A stretch of 64,000 bases of DNA from RGIG2134 sp964461115 (GTDB lineage Bacteria > Cyanobacteriota > Vampirovibrionia > Gastranaerophilales > Gastranaerophilaceae): contig CAYWSX010000009.1 in assembly GCA_964461115.1 (NCBI GenBank), forward strand, positions 6,204 to 70,203, written 5' to 3'. The position numbers were made by a program, and so were the translations under genes. Below the pieces are notes generated by a model. The model was not told the DNA's origin and made no database searches. It saw only the letters and a program-made list of their open reading frames with translations. How positions within the stretch are numbered: position 1 is the stretch's first letter; each line of letters begins with the position of its first letter. Shown piece after piece: positions 16,600 through 24,615 of this stretch.

Positions 16600-19599
16600 T
16601 TAATTTACCTTATAAACCAGTTCCAAATCATTTATGTCCACAAAATCTTCATATGTATAAGGAATGTCAACCGGGATATTACTTTTACCTTCAAACTCCT
16701 GAAGAGCATTGGCGTTAATAAAACTGTCATCCAGCTTTAGAGAATACTTTCCGGGCTCTATCCCCGAGAAATAAAAATTACCGGATTCATCGACTGTGCT
16801 GTATGCCGTTTCCTCACCGTTTTCATCGTTCAGAACAACGATAAATTCAGCTATATTCAATGTTCTGCCGAAATCATCAACAATTTTCAACTTACCTTTT
16901 ATATTTCCGACACAGCTTTTTAGCGGGAACTCAACTCTTGTAGTCGATTTTGGATCAACTCTCACGACTTTTTCGTTTGAAAGATTTTTATCTTGATATA
17001 GTGTTGCAGGAAGCTTGTCTGTATCAATTTTGACTGCATATACACCTGCTTCTGTCCCGATAGGGACAACTTTCCCATTTTTGTTAGTATACAGCTCTTT
17101 ATTTTCCCAACTACATTTTATCGGAACATTTTTAACCTTGATATCATCCTTGTCAAAGATTCCGTTTTTATTCTTGTCAATGTAAGCAACAATATCGACA
17201 TACCCGCGCCCGTCATCGGAATAACCCACTGATTTGAGCCCTGAAGGCAGAACCGCAAACGTATCGTTCAGTGAAACATTAACAGAGTGACGCGAACTCA
17301 TCGGCAAATACATATTGTTGATAATATAACCTCCGGTTCTGTTAAACTGGTAATTGAAGTTGACAGTTCGTCCGGTTTTAGTTCTGTATGCAACATTTGT
17401 ATTGAAATCGAAGCCTGTATCTGAACCAGAATATTTATATCCGGTTCCTACACTCAAAGTTACCCGTTTAAATTCCGGAAACGTATAGCCAAACTTCATC
17501 ATATTATGTTCATTGGCAGTTCCGCTGTATTGATATTTGACAATATCATGCCCGAGCGACAACATTCCGAGTTTTTTTGGCATTTTACAATCGGCTTTTA
17601 AATATAGCGTCGAATATAATGACTTGTAGCCGTTTATTCCGGATGAATTCTCATTGTATTGAGTCTCATAATTGTTTTCAGTTTTTCCTGCTTGTAAATA
17701 CACCTTATCTTTAAATCTTCTCGAGAGATTAAAATCATAATAATAGCTTTGGTTTTTGGCAAGTGAGTTATGACCGTTGCGCCCATTCAAGTTGAATCTT
17801 ACATCACAAATTTTTGGAAAATTCTTGTGTGCACCCAGACTGTATTCGTTAAAATCTATGAAACCGCCTTCAAACCTCTTTGCGGTATTTGACAGATATT
17901 TTTTGTAGCTTATTTCCAAGCCGCCGTTATTTTTAGCAATACCGGCGCTCAATGCACCGCCTGTCCTGTCGTTTATATAGCTTCCGTCTCCGCCTGCAAG
18001 ATAAAAATCGGGAGATGTATTAAAAAGAGAAGCTTTCAATGTATAAAAATCTTTCTTAAAAACAGCCTCACCCGAAGCACTGTATCCGCCTTGAACAATA
18101 TTCCCTCTGCTTATGTCTTTTGCAGTACTGGCAGCAATTACGGCTTTATATTTCAGGTTGTCATTTTTTATGTATTCAAGAGTGTTTAGACTGGTCGCAC
18201 CTTCCAGCATGTTAGGGTTTTTCCAGGTTCCCGAAGTTAAAAGGGCATCTGTCGAGTAAATATTTTGCCATATAGAGTTTGCCGGCTGAGAATAAATTTT
18301 GTCTGCAGTGAGTTTGGAGTCGAATTTAAGATTCTCTTTTATACCATACTCAAACTGTGCACCCACAAGAACTTTTTTAGTGTTCATCTCGTAAATATAA
18401 CCGTTTTGGCTAAAAAGCTTGTTATTAAATCCTGTAACCCCTGCCAGCACTGTGTATTTTTTTTGTTTTTCGGCGGGCATATTTTCATATTTAGGGTAAA
18501 CATTTTCATATATTACTTTCGTTGTGCCGTCAGATTTTACTTCTTCGAGTCTTAAAGATTTTGGTTTTATATTCAAAAATACATTGTTCATTGAATAGTA
18601 ACCGTCATATGTACTTAGGGTTGTAAATTCTTCATTATCCACATATACCTTTACCAAACTGTCTTTCGCCACATGTCCGCTGATATCACGATAGGTAGTT
18701 TTTTTGGTTTTGTAATTGCTTACCTGCGCCCCGAGCATTTGATTTCCGATTGAATAAACTTCATCCTTTATCCCTCTTGTTTTTCCGACTTCATAATCAA
18801 AATTTTTATGGCTTTTGTGATAATTAAATCCCAAACCGCCAAATGAGAACAATTCTCCCTTATAGTTGTAAGTATTCATATCTGCTGTTAAATCACCGTC
18901 AAAGGCTCTTCCCTTTAAAACAACTTGGGTGTTATTGTTAAACATAATATTTTTTTGAGAATTATTTAACAGATACTGCGCTATGCTGTCACTCATTGTA
19001 TTATTGGATACACTTACCGAGTCAAAAGATACTTTTGAAATTTTTTCAGGCGAAAGTACATTTGTATAGGCCTTAAATTTAGGTTTATCTTTATTTTCGT
19101 CATCTTTTTGGCTTAAATTAGCTAAAAGACTAAGCTCTCTTTCCGTTTCTGCAGTTATAGATAAGTCTTCTCTATTAGCTTTTAGTTTTGAACCAAAAAT
19201 AATGCTCAAGTCTTCATCATTACAATAAATCTCATCTTTTATATCTTCCATCATCCCTTTTTTCAAATAAATGTTTTTACGGGACGATACCTTTTTGCCA
19301 TTCAATTCAATGTAATCTAATCCAACCCTGCCTTTTTTCCCGTCAGAAGTTTCAAAATCTATCTCTTTTGAGGCATGATTTGTCTTAACTTTCACTTCAA
19401 AAATTTCTGAAAGCTGCTTGAATGGCAAAAGCATTTTTTCATTTGTTGTCAGGAGAATTTCAATGTCGTAGTATGCGGCATTGTTCAAATTAATGTATGA
19501 GATTATTGTTTCATCTTTCGGCACGGCAAAACAAGGCTGCATAAGCAATAACAACCCTATTAAAGCAGCCCTAAAGACTGTTTTAACTTTATTTTTCAC
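16600..19599 (-). CDS. outer-membrane usher-like protein of a chaperone-usher pilus
   Basis: Starting at GTG 19599 the protein has 999 aa with a signal peptide (about residues 1-25). The N-terminal domain (about 35-170) is beta-rich (LPFKQLSEIFEVKV, LNGKKV), followed by a large barrel. Within it 'VKVYVDNEEFTTLSTYDGYY' and 'NVFLNIKPKSLRLEEV' match the usher middle/plug domain pattern (a named appendage, then a sugar-bowl-like loop). The C-terminus has a Ca-type loop (DKNKNGIFDKDD) and a carboxypeptidase-regulatory-like beta domain. It lies 3 bp after a pilin-like gene, at the end of an operon with a PapD-like chaperone. The GTG start without a clear ribosome site suggests coupling. Identified by architecture and context; sequence divergence from FimD is large. 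Confidence 0.72.
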   Translation of the reverse strand: MKNKVKTVFRAALIGLLLLMQPCFAVPKDETIISYINLNNAAYYDIEILLTTNEKMLLPFKQLSEIFEVKVKTNHASKEIDFETSDGKKGRVGLDYIELNGKKVSSRKNIYLKKGMMEDIKDEIYCNDEDLSIIFGSKLKANREDLSITAETERELSLLANLSQKDDENKDKPKFKAYTNVLSPEKISKVSFDSVSVSNNTMSDSIAQYLLNNSQKNIMFNNNTQVVLKGRAFDGDLTADMNTYNYKGELFSFGGLGFNYHKSHKNFDYEVGKTRGIKDEVYSIGNQMLGAQVSNYKTKKTTYRDISGHVAKDSLVKVYVDNEEFTTLSTYDGYYSMNNVFLNIKPKSLRLEEVKSDGTTKVIYENVYPKYENMPAEKQKKYTVLAGVTGFNNKLFSQNGYIYEMNTKKVLVGAQFEYGIKENLKFDSKLTADKIYSQPANSIWQNIYSTDALLTSGTWKNPNMLEGATSLNTLEYIKNDNLKYKAVIAASTAKDISRGNIVQGGYSASGEAVFKKDFYTLKASLFNTSPDFYLAGGDGSYINDRTGGALSAGIAKNNGGLEISYKKYLSNTAKRFEGGFIDFNEYSLGAHKNFPKICDVRFNLNGRNGHNSLAKNQSYYYDFNLSRRFKDKVYLQAGKTENNYETQYNENSSGINGYKSLYSTLYLKADCKMPKKLGMLSLGHDIVKYQYSGTANEHNMMKFGYTFPEFKRVTLSVGTGYKYSGSDTGFDFNTNVAYRTKTGRTVNFNYQFNRTGGYIINNMYLPMSSRHSVNVSLNDTFAVLPSGLKSVGYSDDGRGYVDIVAYIDKNKNGIFDKDDIKVKNVPIKCSWENKELYTNKNGKVVPIGTEAGVYAVKIDTDKLPATLYQDKNLSNEKVVRVDPKSTTRVEFPLKSCVGNIKGKLKIVDDFGRTLNIAEFIVVLNDENGEETAYSTVDESGNFYFSGIEPGKYSLKLDDSFINANALQEFEGKSNIPVDIPYTYEDFVDINDLELVYKVN

Positions 19600-19602
19600 A
19601 TT

Positions 19603-20244
19603 TTATGGATTTCTGTTTGCGGTAAACGTTACGACCGCCTGATAAACTCCAGCCCTGTCATCGCCGATAGAATAGGTGTTTGAAAGAGGCGCCGCCCCCA
19701 ATGTCTGGACAAGCGAACCGTTACGGTTTGTGCCTGTTTTTACGATGTAACAGAGACCGCCGTATAGGGCGTTGTTGGTAAGAGTTGCTGAAGAAAGGTT
19801 GTTGAGCGTGTTTGTGACAGGATATGCAATTACATTAGGGTTGCTTGCAGCTGACGGCGTACCGCCCGTGATATTACTTACAGCAGTCAATGTCGGATAA
19901 TATGCAGGTGTATTATTTCCAAGCATGATATATCCTTGCGACGAAACCTGAGCGTAAGCGTTTGTCTGGACTCCACCCGTCGTAAGCAGTTTTGCCTGTA
20001 CAACATAAGTGTATTTTGTGTCATCCCCGTTTGTCTGAAGTTGAAAAGATGCAGACGGAGAAGATGAATTCCCCGTAGCTGCATCAATTGTACCCGACGC
20101 GGCAGCCGTGTTTATTGCAGTCACATTAACAGCCGCGGGAACGGTAGTTGTTATCGTCTGTTGAAAGGATGTCGCAGACTTACAACAAGGCACCGTGCTC
20201 AAAAAAACAATATTTAATATAAGTATTTTTATCAGGTTTTTCAA
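19603..20244 (-). CDS. pilin-like secreted protein
   Basis: Starting at TTG 20244, preceded by AAGGA, the protein has 213 aa with a signal peptide (about residues 1-23). It shares with the next gene upstream a conserved end: N.N.IAYP, then LSNTYSIGDDRAGVYQAVVTFTA. A C-terminal strand of the form AGxYQAxVTxT is what pilin subunits of CFA/I-like and archaic chaperone-usher pili show (Y.GxVxLT). No cysteine pair is present in the mature core apart from one Cys near residue 165. It sits between a paralogous pilin and the usher. Confidence 0.65.
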   Translation of the reverse strand: MKNLIKILILNIVFLSTVPCCKSATSFQQTITTTVPAAVNVTAINTAAASGTIDAATGNSSSPSASFQLQTNGDDTKYTYVVQAKLLTTGGVQTNAYAQVSSQGYIMLGNNTPAYYPTLTAVSNITGGTPSAASNPNVIAYPVTNTLNNLSSATLTNNALYGGLCYIVKTGTNRNGSLVQTLGAAPLSNTYSIGDDRAGVYQAVVTFTANRNP

Positions 20245-20254
20245 TGGCTTATCC

Positions 20255-20881
20255 TTACAAACTTGTAGTGGTTAATGTCATAATTGCCTGGTAGGTACCT
20301 GCATTATCGTCATAAGAGTACGTACTCGTGTAAGGCGTTGTCCCTGTCGTAGTAGTTGCGATTGTACTGCCTGCTTTTGCAGAAATATTGTATTGGTTTT
20401 TTGTATTGTCATACGTTGATGTTCCGGCATTGGTCAGAGCAACACTTGCGATAGGATAAGCTATTGCATTAGCATTGTTTGCCGCTGTCGGCGCTGCTGA
20501 TTTAGCATCAGTAATTGCTGCCGCTGTCGGGAGCTTGCCTGAAGCAGTATTAGAGAATACTACATAAGTATTTCCGCCTTGCTGGAAAAGTGCGTTAACA
20601 GCTCCCGCTGCACCTGTTGTGTTGCCTTGCAAGTATAACTGTGAGTTGTCGGTGTTTAAGTTAATTTGAAACTTAGAAACAAGGGCAGCAGCTAAGTTAC
20701 CTGTATCCGGGGTAATTGTCGTTGATGTCACAGCACCGGCTGTTACAGGGGTGATATCCGTGTATGTTCCCAATGTGCACTGCAGCGTTTGGGACGCGGT
20801 GTTAGAAATTGCATGCGAGGCACTCATCCCTGCAAGCATTGCGGGGATAAATAAAAGTCCCGCGAGTTTTTTGTTCATCAT
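20255..20881 (-). CDS. pilin-like secreted protein (possible major subunit)
   Basis: This 208-aa protein has a signal peptide (about residues 1-24, ending SHA) and a Thr/Ala/Asn-rich beta-type mature chain ending STYSYDDNAGTYQAIMTLTT. It is paralogous to the protein encoded 10 bp downstream. A very strong ribosome site (GGAGGAG) suggests high expression, as expected of a major subunit. It follows the PapD-like chaperone gene by 15 bp. Pilin identity rests on the exported beta-rich composition, the C-terminal strand and the operon partners. Confidence 0.66.
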   Translation of the reverse strand: MMNKKLAGLLFIPAMLAGMSASHAISNTASQTLQCTLGTYTDITPVTAGAVTSTTITPDTGNLAAALVSKFQINLNTDNSQLYLQGNTTGAAGAVNALFQQGGNTYVVFSNTASGKLPTAAAITDAKSAAPTAANNANAIAYPIASVALTNAGTSTYDNTKNQYNISAKAGSTIATTTTGTTPYTSTYSYDDNAGTYQAIMTLTTTSL

Positions 20882-20896
20882 GTTTCTTCTCCTCCT

Positions 20897-21739
20897 TTAG
20901 ATGTGAGTTTTTCCTATGTTATCAATGTTAAATTGAGTTTCTTTAATAATATTTTTAAGTTTTCCTTTTTCATCGGTATAATTGAGAATAAGACGCAAAG
21001 TGTATTCGCCGTTCTCGCATATATCGGTCAAAGGTATCTCTTCATTGGTAAAAAGAACATTTTTTGAGCCCACTACATTGTTTTTAATCGGATATTCACC
21101 AACTAAATTTTTACCTCTTATAATTTGGGCTTTTCCTGTATAACGAACCTTGCTGTTGCCTGTTGAATTCATTTTCAGTGCTACTTTTATTTCTTTCGGC
21201 TGTTTTTGAATGTCAAAGTTCTCCACTGAAGCACATTTCACAAAATGCCCTTTATCCACATAAACCGGTATACCTACACGAGTTTTAACAATTAGTTTTG
21301 TAGCAACATTCTTGTTAACATTAGGAAGAAATACTTCTTTTGCGGCTACGTCTTCAAGATAAAGTACCATTCTTGATTCACCTTCTTGAAGCAAATTTAA
21401 ATTTGCAACGGTCAATCTGACTTTTTGGCTTCTTCCGTCTTGAAGAGTAAACTCGTTCGGAACAAATCTTACATTTTTTATCAGATTGTCAGGAGCGTCC
21501 GATGTTTCGTAATTTTCCATCGTACCTTCCTGCGAAATTTTAAAATATTCGGGATAAACCTTGAAACGAATAGTTTCGTTTTTGCCGCCCTGCACATCAA
21601 ACGAAGCTGTTAAATAGTTGCCGTGTACATTATTGGCATTAAGTTCCAGAATTGTCGGTGTAACTTTCACCGCGGCATTAACACTGGCAAATACGCCCGC
21701 TAAAATCATAATCACTACTGAATAAAAAAGTTTTTTCAT
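20897..21739 (-). CDS. PapD-like periplasmic pilus chaperone
   Basis: This 280-aa protein has a signal peptide (about residues 1-22). Its first domain carries the PapD-family G1-strand region: VRFVPNEFTLQDGRSQKVRL, followed by TVANLNLLQEGESRMVLYLE, equivalent to '(R)ISP..FTL.PG..Q.VR+......EGEYR..L' in fimbrial chaperones. A second beta domain completes the usual two-Ig architecture. Chaperones of this type bind pilin subunits in the periplasm by donor-strand complementation and deliver them to the usher. It starts 1 bp before the end of the upstream gene region and is co-transcribed with tip, pilins and usher. Confidence 0.75.
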   Translation of the reverse strand: MKKLFYSVVIMILAGVFASVNAAVKVTPTILELNANNVHGNYLTASFDVQGGKNETIRFKVYPEYFKISQEGTMENYETSDAPDNLIKNVRFVPNEFTLQDGRSQKVRLTVANLNLLQEGESRMVLYLEDVAAKEVFLPNVNKNVATKLIVKTRVGIPVYVDKGHFVKCASVENFDIQKQPKEIKVALKMNSTGNSKVRYTGKAQIIRGKNLVGEYPIKNNVVGSKNVLFTNEEIPLTDICENGEYTLRLILNYTDEKGKLKNIIKETQFNIDNIGKTHI

Positions 21740-21740
21740 C

Positions 21741-22631
21741 TTAATTTCCTTGCTGAATTTTGTAAGTTCCGTAATTGTTATATATCCCTTCAGGGATGTA
21801 TGTCCCTGCGGTATTTTTCAGTGTATATTTCAGATTAATATAATCTGTAACATAGTTGCCTGTTAAAGGCGCCGATACTGTCGGATTTCCTGTTGCCAGT
21901 ACATACTGCTGGTTTGGCTGGATTTGTGTTTGTGTATTTATATAGTTTGTTACGTTTGAAGAGACCCCTGTTATTGTGAAAAAATAGTTTGCAACAGTAG
22001 TGCCGAGACCGGTTGTGTCTAAAATAAGCTTCCATTTGTCATTTGACTTTACAACCACCTGAGGTGTAGTTGTATTATCTACAACAGCCGCTCCGTCAAA
22101 AACATTATCAGGTGTTAAAGTTATAGTTACGGGATTTGTGATAGTTGAAACATCCTGCACAGCCGGAACCGTAAAACTTAAAGTAAAAACAGCCGTATCA
22201 GGTGACAGTGTTGTATTTGTGTCAAATTGAAGCCTTGTTGTATATGTACCCGGAGGCAAGACCCCTATATTTTTCACTGTACAATTATAGTTGACAATGT
22301 AGCCCAAAAGCGTTATAGCCAAAGCGTTTATTGTTGTGACCTGAGTGTTGTAGATCATTTGGTATTCATTTACACCGTCACTAAGATACAACTGAGATAC
22401 AGGTATTTTTGCCGTTGAATCCAGATTGTTTGTAATATATTGGTCAAGGCATTTTACTTTCATCGTAAGCGTTAATGAAAGCAAAGTGCTGATACTCACT
22501 CGAATAGGCGTTGTCATCTGATTAACGCCAATCGTAGTGCCGCCTGTACTTTGAATAGCGACGCCGCACCATCCTTTATTAAAGGAAGTAAGAAAAATAA
22601 AAAATAATAAAATTAATAATTTTCTAATCAT
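21741..22631 (-). CDS. secreted protein, putative pilus tip subunit/adhesin
   Basis: The ATG at 22631 has GAGG 6 nt upstream; 296 aa. A signal peptide (about residues 1-22) precedes a beta-rich Thr/Val/Asn chain that seems to hold two domains (about 25-150 and 160-296). The larger size than the pilins and its place as first gene of the operon suggest a two-domain tip adhesin, as in CFA/I CfaE-type systems. The sequence alone does not prove this. Two Cys in the first domain (about residues 49 and 105) could form a disulfide. It is followed 1 bp later by the chaperone gene. Confidence 0.5.
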   Translation of the reverse strand: MIRKLLILLFFIFLTSFNKGWCGVAIQSTGGTTIGVNQMTTPIRVSISTLLSLTLTMKVKCLDQYITNNLDSTAKIPVSQLYLSDGVNEYQMIYNTQVTTINALAITLLGYIVNYNCTVKNIGVLPPGTYTTRLQFDTNTTLSPDTAVFTLSFTVPAVQDVSTITNPVTITLTPDNVFDGAAVVDNTTTPQVVVKSNDKWKLILDTTGLGTTVANYFFTITGVSSNVTNYINTQTQIQPNQQYVLATGNPTVSAPLTGNYVTDYINLKYTLKNTAGTYIPEGIYNNYGTYKIQQGN

Positions 22632-22679
22632 TGTAAACCTCAACAAAAAAACCTTACGTTAATAGTTTATTTTTTGTAT

Positions 22680-22729
22680 TACCTTACAAGGTAGAATAGC
22701 AATTACCCTTTTTTATAAATTTTAGGGTA
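22680..22729. promoter_or_regulatory. paired inverted repeats between divergent pilus genes
   Basis: TACCTT-AC-AAGGTA (22680-22693) is followed by TACCCT (22704-22709) N14 AGGGTA (22724-22729). All four half-sites share the pattern TACC(T/C)T. They lie in the 136-bp gap between the divergent pilus transcripts, so one dimeric regulator could control both. Alternatively the second pair is just a hairpin. Confidence 0.4.
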
Positions 22730-22767
22730 TTTCTAAAATTTTAATTCTTGTTTAAGTTACAAACATT

Positions 22768-23253
22768 ATGAACAAACTAAAAATAATAATAACTTTATTT
22801 GTTTTAATTTTATTTTCACCGAAAGTTTACTGCGCACAACAGTCAAATCAGACTTTATCGGTAGGACTGCCACAGGTTATGTCGATAGAAAAAATTATTG
22901 TTGAAGCCATAGAATACAACAGGGATGACCCTCTTCCTAATATGAGAATTAAAGAAACCAGAGAAAGTGATCCCAATAACACGTTTTTAAGATTAAGTCC
23001 GATGAAAGTACAAATCCATACAAACTCAAGCACACCTATAATTGTTAATGCACAATTTAAAGAATTGAAGCATAAAGACGGATTATACGACTTTAATCCT
23101 TCAAATTTAATGGTTGAACCCCAATCTTACACTATAAACAACCCATATAATCACGTGGTTACAGATATTTTCACCCCTATAGTTGACATAAAGCCTGATG
23201 CTTTCAAGGGAATTTACAGAGGTTCAATATTTTTTACACTGGGGGCAATATGA
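22768..23253 (+). CDS. pilin-like exported protein (CFA/I-type pattern)
   Basis: This 161-aa protein has a signal peptide (about residues 1-23). The mature chain shows SVGLPQVMSIEKI near the start, KVQIHTNSSTPIIVNAQF in the middle, and a C-terminal strand KGIYRGSIFFTLGAI. This layout (TASVDP.., QVHTND..., GNYSGVVSLV at the end) is that of the CS1/CFA-I major pilin as I remember it. It is divergent from the pilus operon and overlaps the next gene by an ATGA. Probably another subunit of the same appendage. Confidence 0.5.
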   Translation: MNKLKIIITLFVLILFSPKVYCAQQSNQTLSVGLPQVMSIEKIIVEAIEYNRDDPLPNMRIKETRESDPNNTFLRLSPMKVQIHTNSSTPIIVNAQFKELKHKDGLYDFNPSNLMVEPQSYTINNPYNHVVTDIFTPIVDIKPDAFKGIYRGSIFFTLGAI

Positions 23254-24023
23254 AAAAATATTTTTGCTTAGCTGTAATTATGAGTTTATTTTGCACTCAA
23301 GCAGTCTTTGCTGATGAAACACAAAGTTTAAATGCATTTGAAATCCCCATAGACACTGTTCCTCCCGGTGGAGGCGAGAGTGGGGACGGAGGCTCAAGCG
23401 GATTGAGCAGCGGGGCAATCACTGCAATCGCTTTAGGTTCAGTTTTCGGCGGCTTAGGCGTTCTCGGCGGAGTGGGCTGGTATTTTGCAAAGCATAATGC
23501 CGCTCTTTCATCCGGAACTGTTTGCGGAAAAGAAAGCCCATACACAACTGTATGCATGGAAGATAACACTCTGCTTGAAAAACTAAAACTGACCCCCGAT
23601 GAAAATAAACATTTAATTAAAGGCATAGAGATGACGGAGCCGGCTGATTGCGCTTGCAAAAAATTCTTCTTCGTCCGCGACACTAAAATCCAAAACAAGA
23701 CATTTAACACCGTATATTTTGAAATGCCTGACTTATCAACAACAGAAGCTCACAGCGTGAAAATAACACAGATTTCCGAACCATTTTCAATGAACGGTAA
23801 AGTGCCTGCATTAGATACCAAAATTCTTCTAAACGCCAAAGAAAAAAACGTCAAAGAAGTGGCAACAATAGTCACAAAAAGCGAACCGTCAAAAGGTATC
23901 TTGGTAAAACAAGGCCATATAAGCGACTTCCAAAAGAAAATTGCCTCCGTAAACACCTCTTTTGACGCCAATGCCAAAAACACAGCCCCGCAAGTTTATG
24001 CAGTGATAGTTGAATTTGAATAA
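23250..24023 (+). CDS. exported protein with Gly-rich linker, pilus-locus accessory
   Basis: This 257-aa protein starts in the ATGA overlap with the preceding pilin-like gene. It has a signal peptide (about residues 1-22), a Gly/Ser-rich linker, a hydrophobic glycine-rich segment at about 55-78 that could cross a membrane, and a C-terminal domain with two cysteine pairs (about 93-103 and 128-131, CACKK). Overlap suggests the products work together. I do not recognise the family. It could anchor or terminate the fibre, but this is only context. Confidence 0.5.
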   Translation: MKKYFCLAVIMSLFCTQAVFADETQSLNAFEIPIDTVPPGGGESGDGGSSGLSSGAITAIALGSVFGGLGVLGGVGWYFAKHNAALSSGTVCGKESPYTTVCMEDNTLLEKLKLTPDENKHLIKGIEMTEPADCACKKFFFVRDTKIQNKTFNTVYFEMPDLSTTEAHSVKITQISEPFSMNGKVPALDTKILLNAKEKNVKEVATIVTKSEPSKGILVKQGHISDFQKKIASVNTSFDANAKNTAPQVYAVIVEFE

Positions 24024-24092
24024 TAGTAGAATCCGAGCAGGTTTACAAAAAAATCAAAATAAGCTACACTTAGAAAAAACTGCGAGGAAAAA

Positions 24093-24605
24093 ATGATAAT
24101 ACGTCAAGAACAAGCTGCTGATTTAGATGAAGTATATGAGTTAATTAAAAAAGCATTTGAAACTGCTGAACATTCTGACGGAAACGAACAGGATTTGGCG
24201 GTAAAATTACGCAAAAGCACCGCATTTGTCCCTGAATTGTCGCTTGTTGCGGAAGAAAATAATAAAATTGTCGGACATATTTTATTCACGAAAGCAAAAA
24301 TCAACGACAATACAATACTTGCGCTTGCTCCGCTTTCAGTCAGCCCTGAAAACCAAAAACAAGGTATCGGGAAAGCATTAATAAACCGCGCACATGAAAT
24401 TGCAAAACAAATGGGATACGAATACAGCATTGTACTTGGAAGCGAAAAATATTATCCGAAATCAGGGTATGTTGAGGCTGAAAAATTTGGAATTAAAGCT
24501 CCGTTTGAGGTTCCATCCGAAAATTTCATGGCTATAAACCTAAAAGGCAACTCCGCGCCTCTAAACGGCACTGTTGAATACACAAAAGAGTTTTTTGAAG
24601 CATAA
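24093..24605 (+). CDS. GNAT family N-acetyltransferase, YhbS-like
   Basis: This 170-aa protein has the GNAT fold: IRQEQAADLDEVYELIKKAF at the N-terminus, the acetyl-CoA loop SVSPENQKQGIGKALI (Q-x-x-G-I-G-K/A), and GYEYSIVLGSEKYYPKSGY, typical of the YhbS/COG3153 group. It transfers an acetyl group from acetyl-CoA to an amine; the substrate is unknown. A GAGG site precedes the ATG. It converges with the autotransporter gene with 10 bp between stops. Confidence 0.88.
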   Translation: MIIRQEQAADLDEVYELIKKAFETAEHSDGNEQDLAVKLRKSTAFVPELSLVAEENNKIVGHILFTKAKINDNTILALAPLSVSPENQKQGIGKALINRAHEIAKQMGYEYSIVLGSEKYYPKSGYVEAEKFGIKAPFEVPSENFMAINLKGNSAPLNGTVEYTKEFFEA

Positions 24606-24615
24606 TTTGGGCAGT

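Noticed and set aside
16600..19599. TonB-dependent receptor or LptD as identity of the 999-aa barrel
   Set aside because: No TonB box/plug motif or LptD N-terminal domain is seen, and the operon with a PapD-like chaperone and pilin-like proteins favours an usher.
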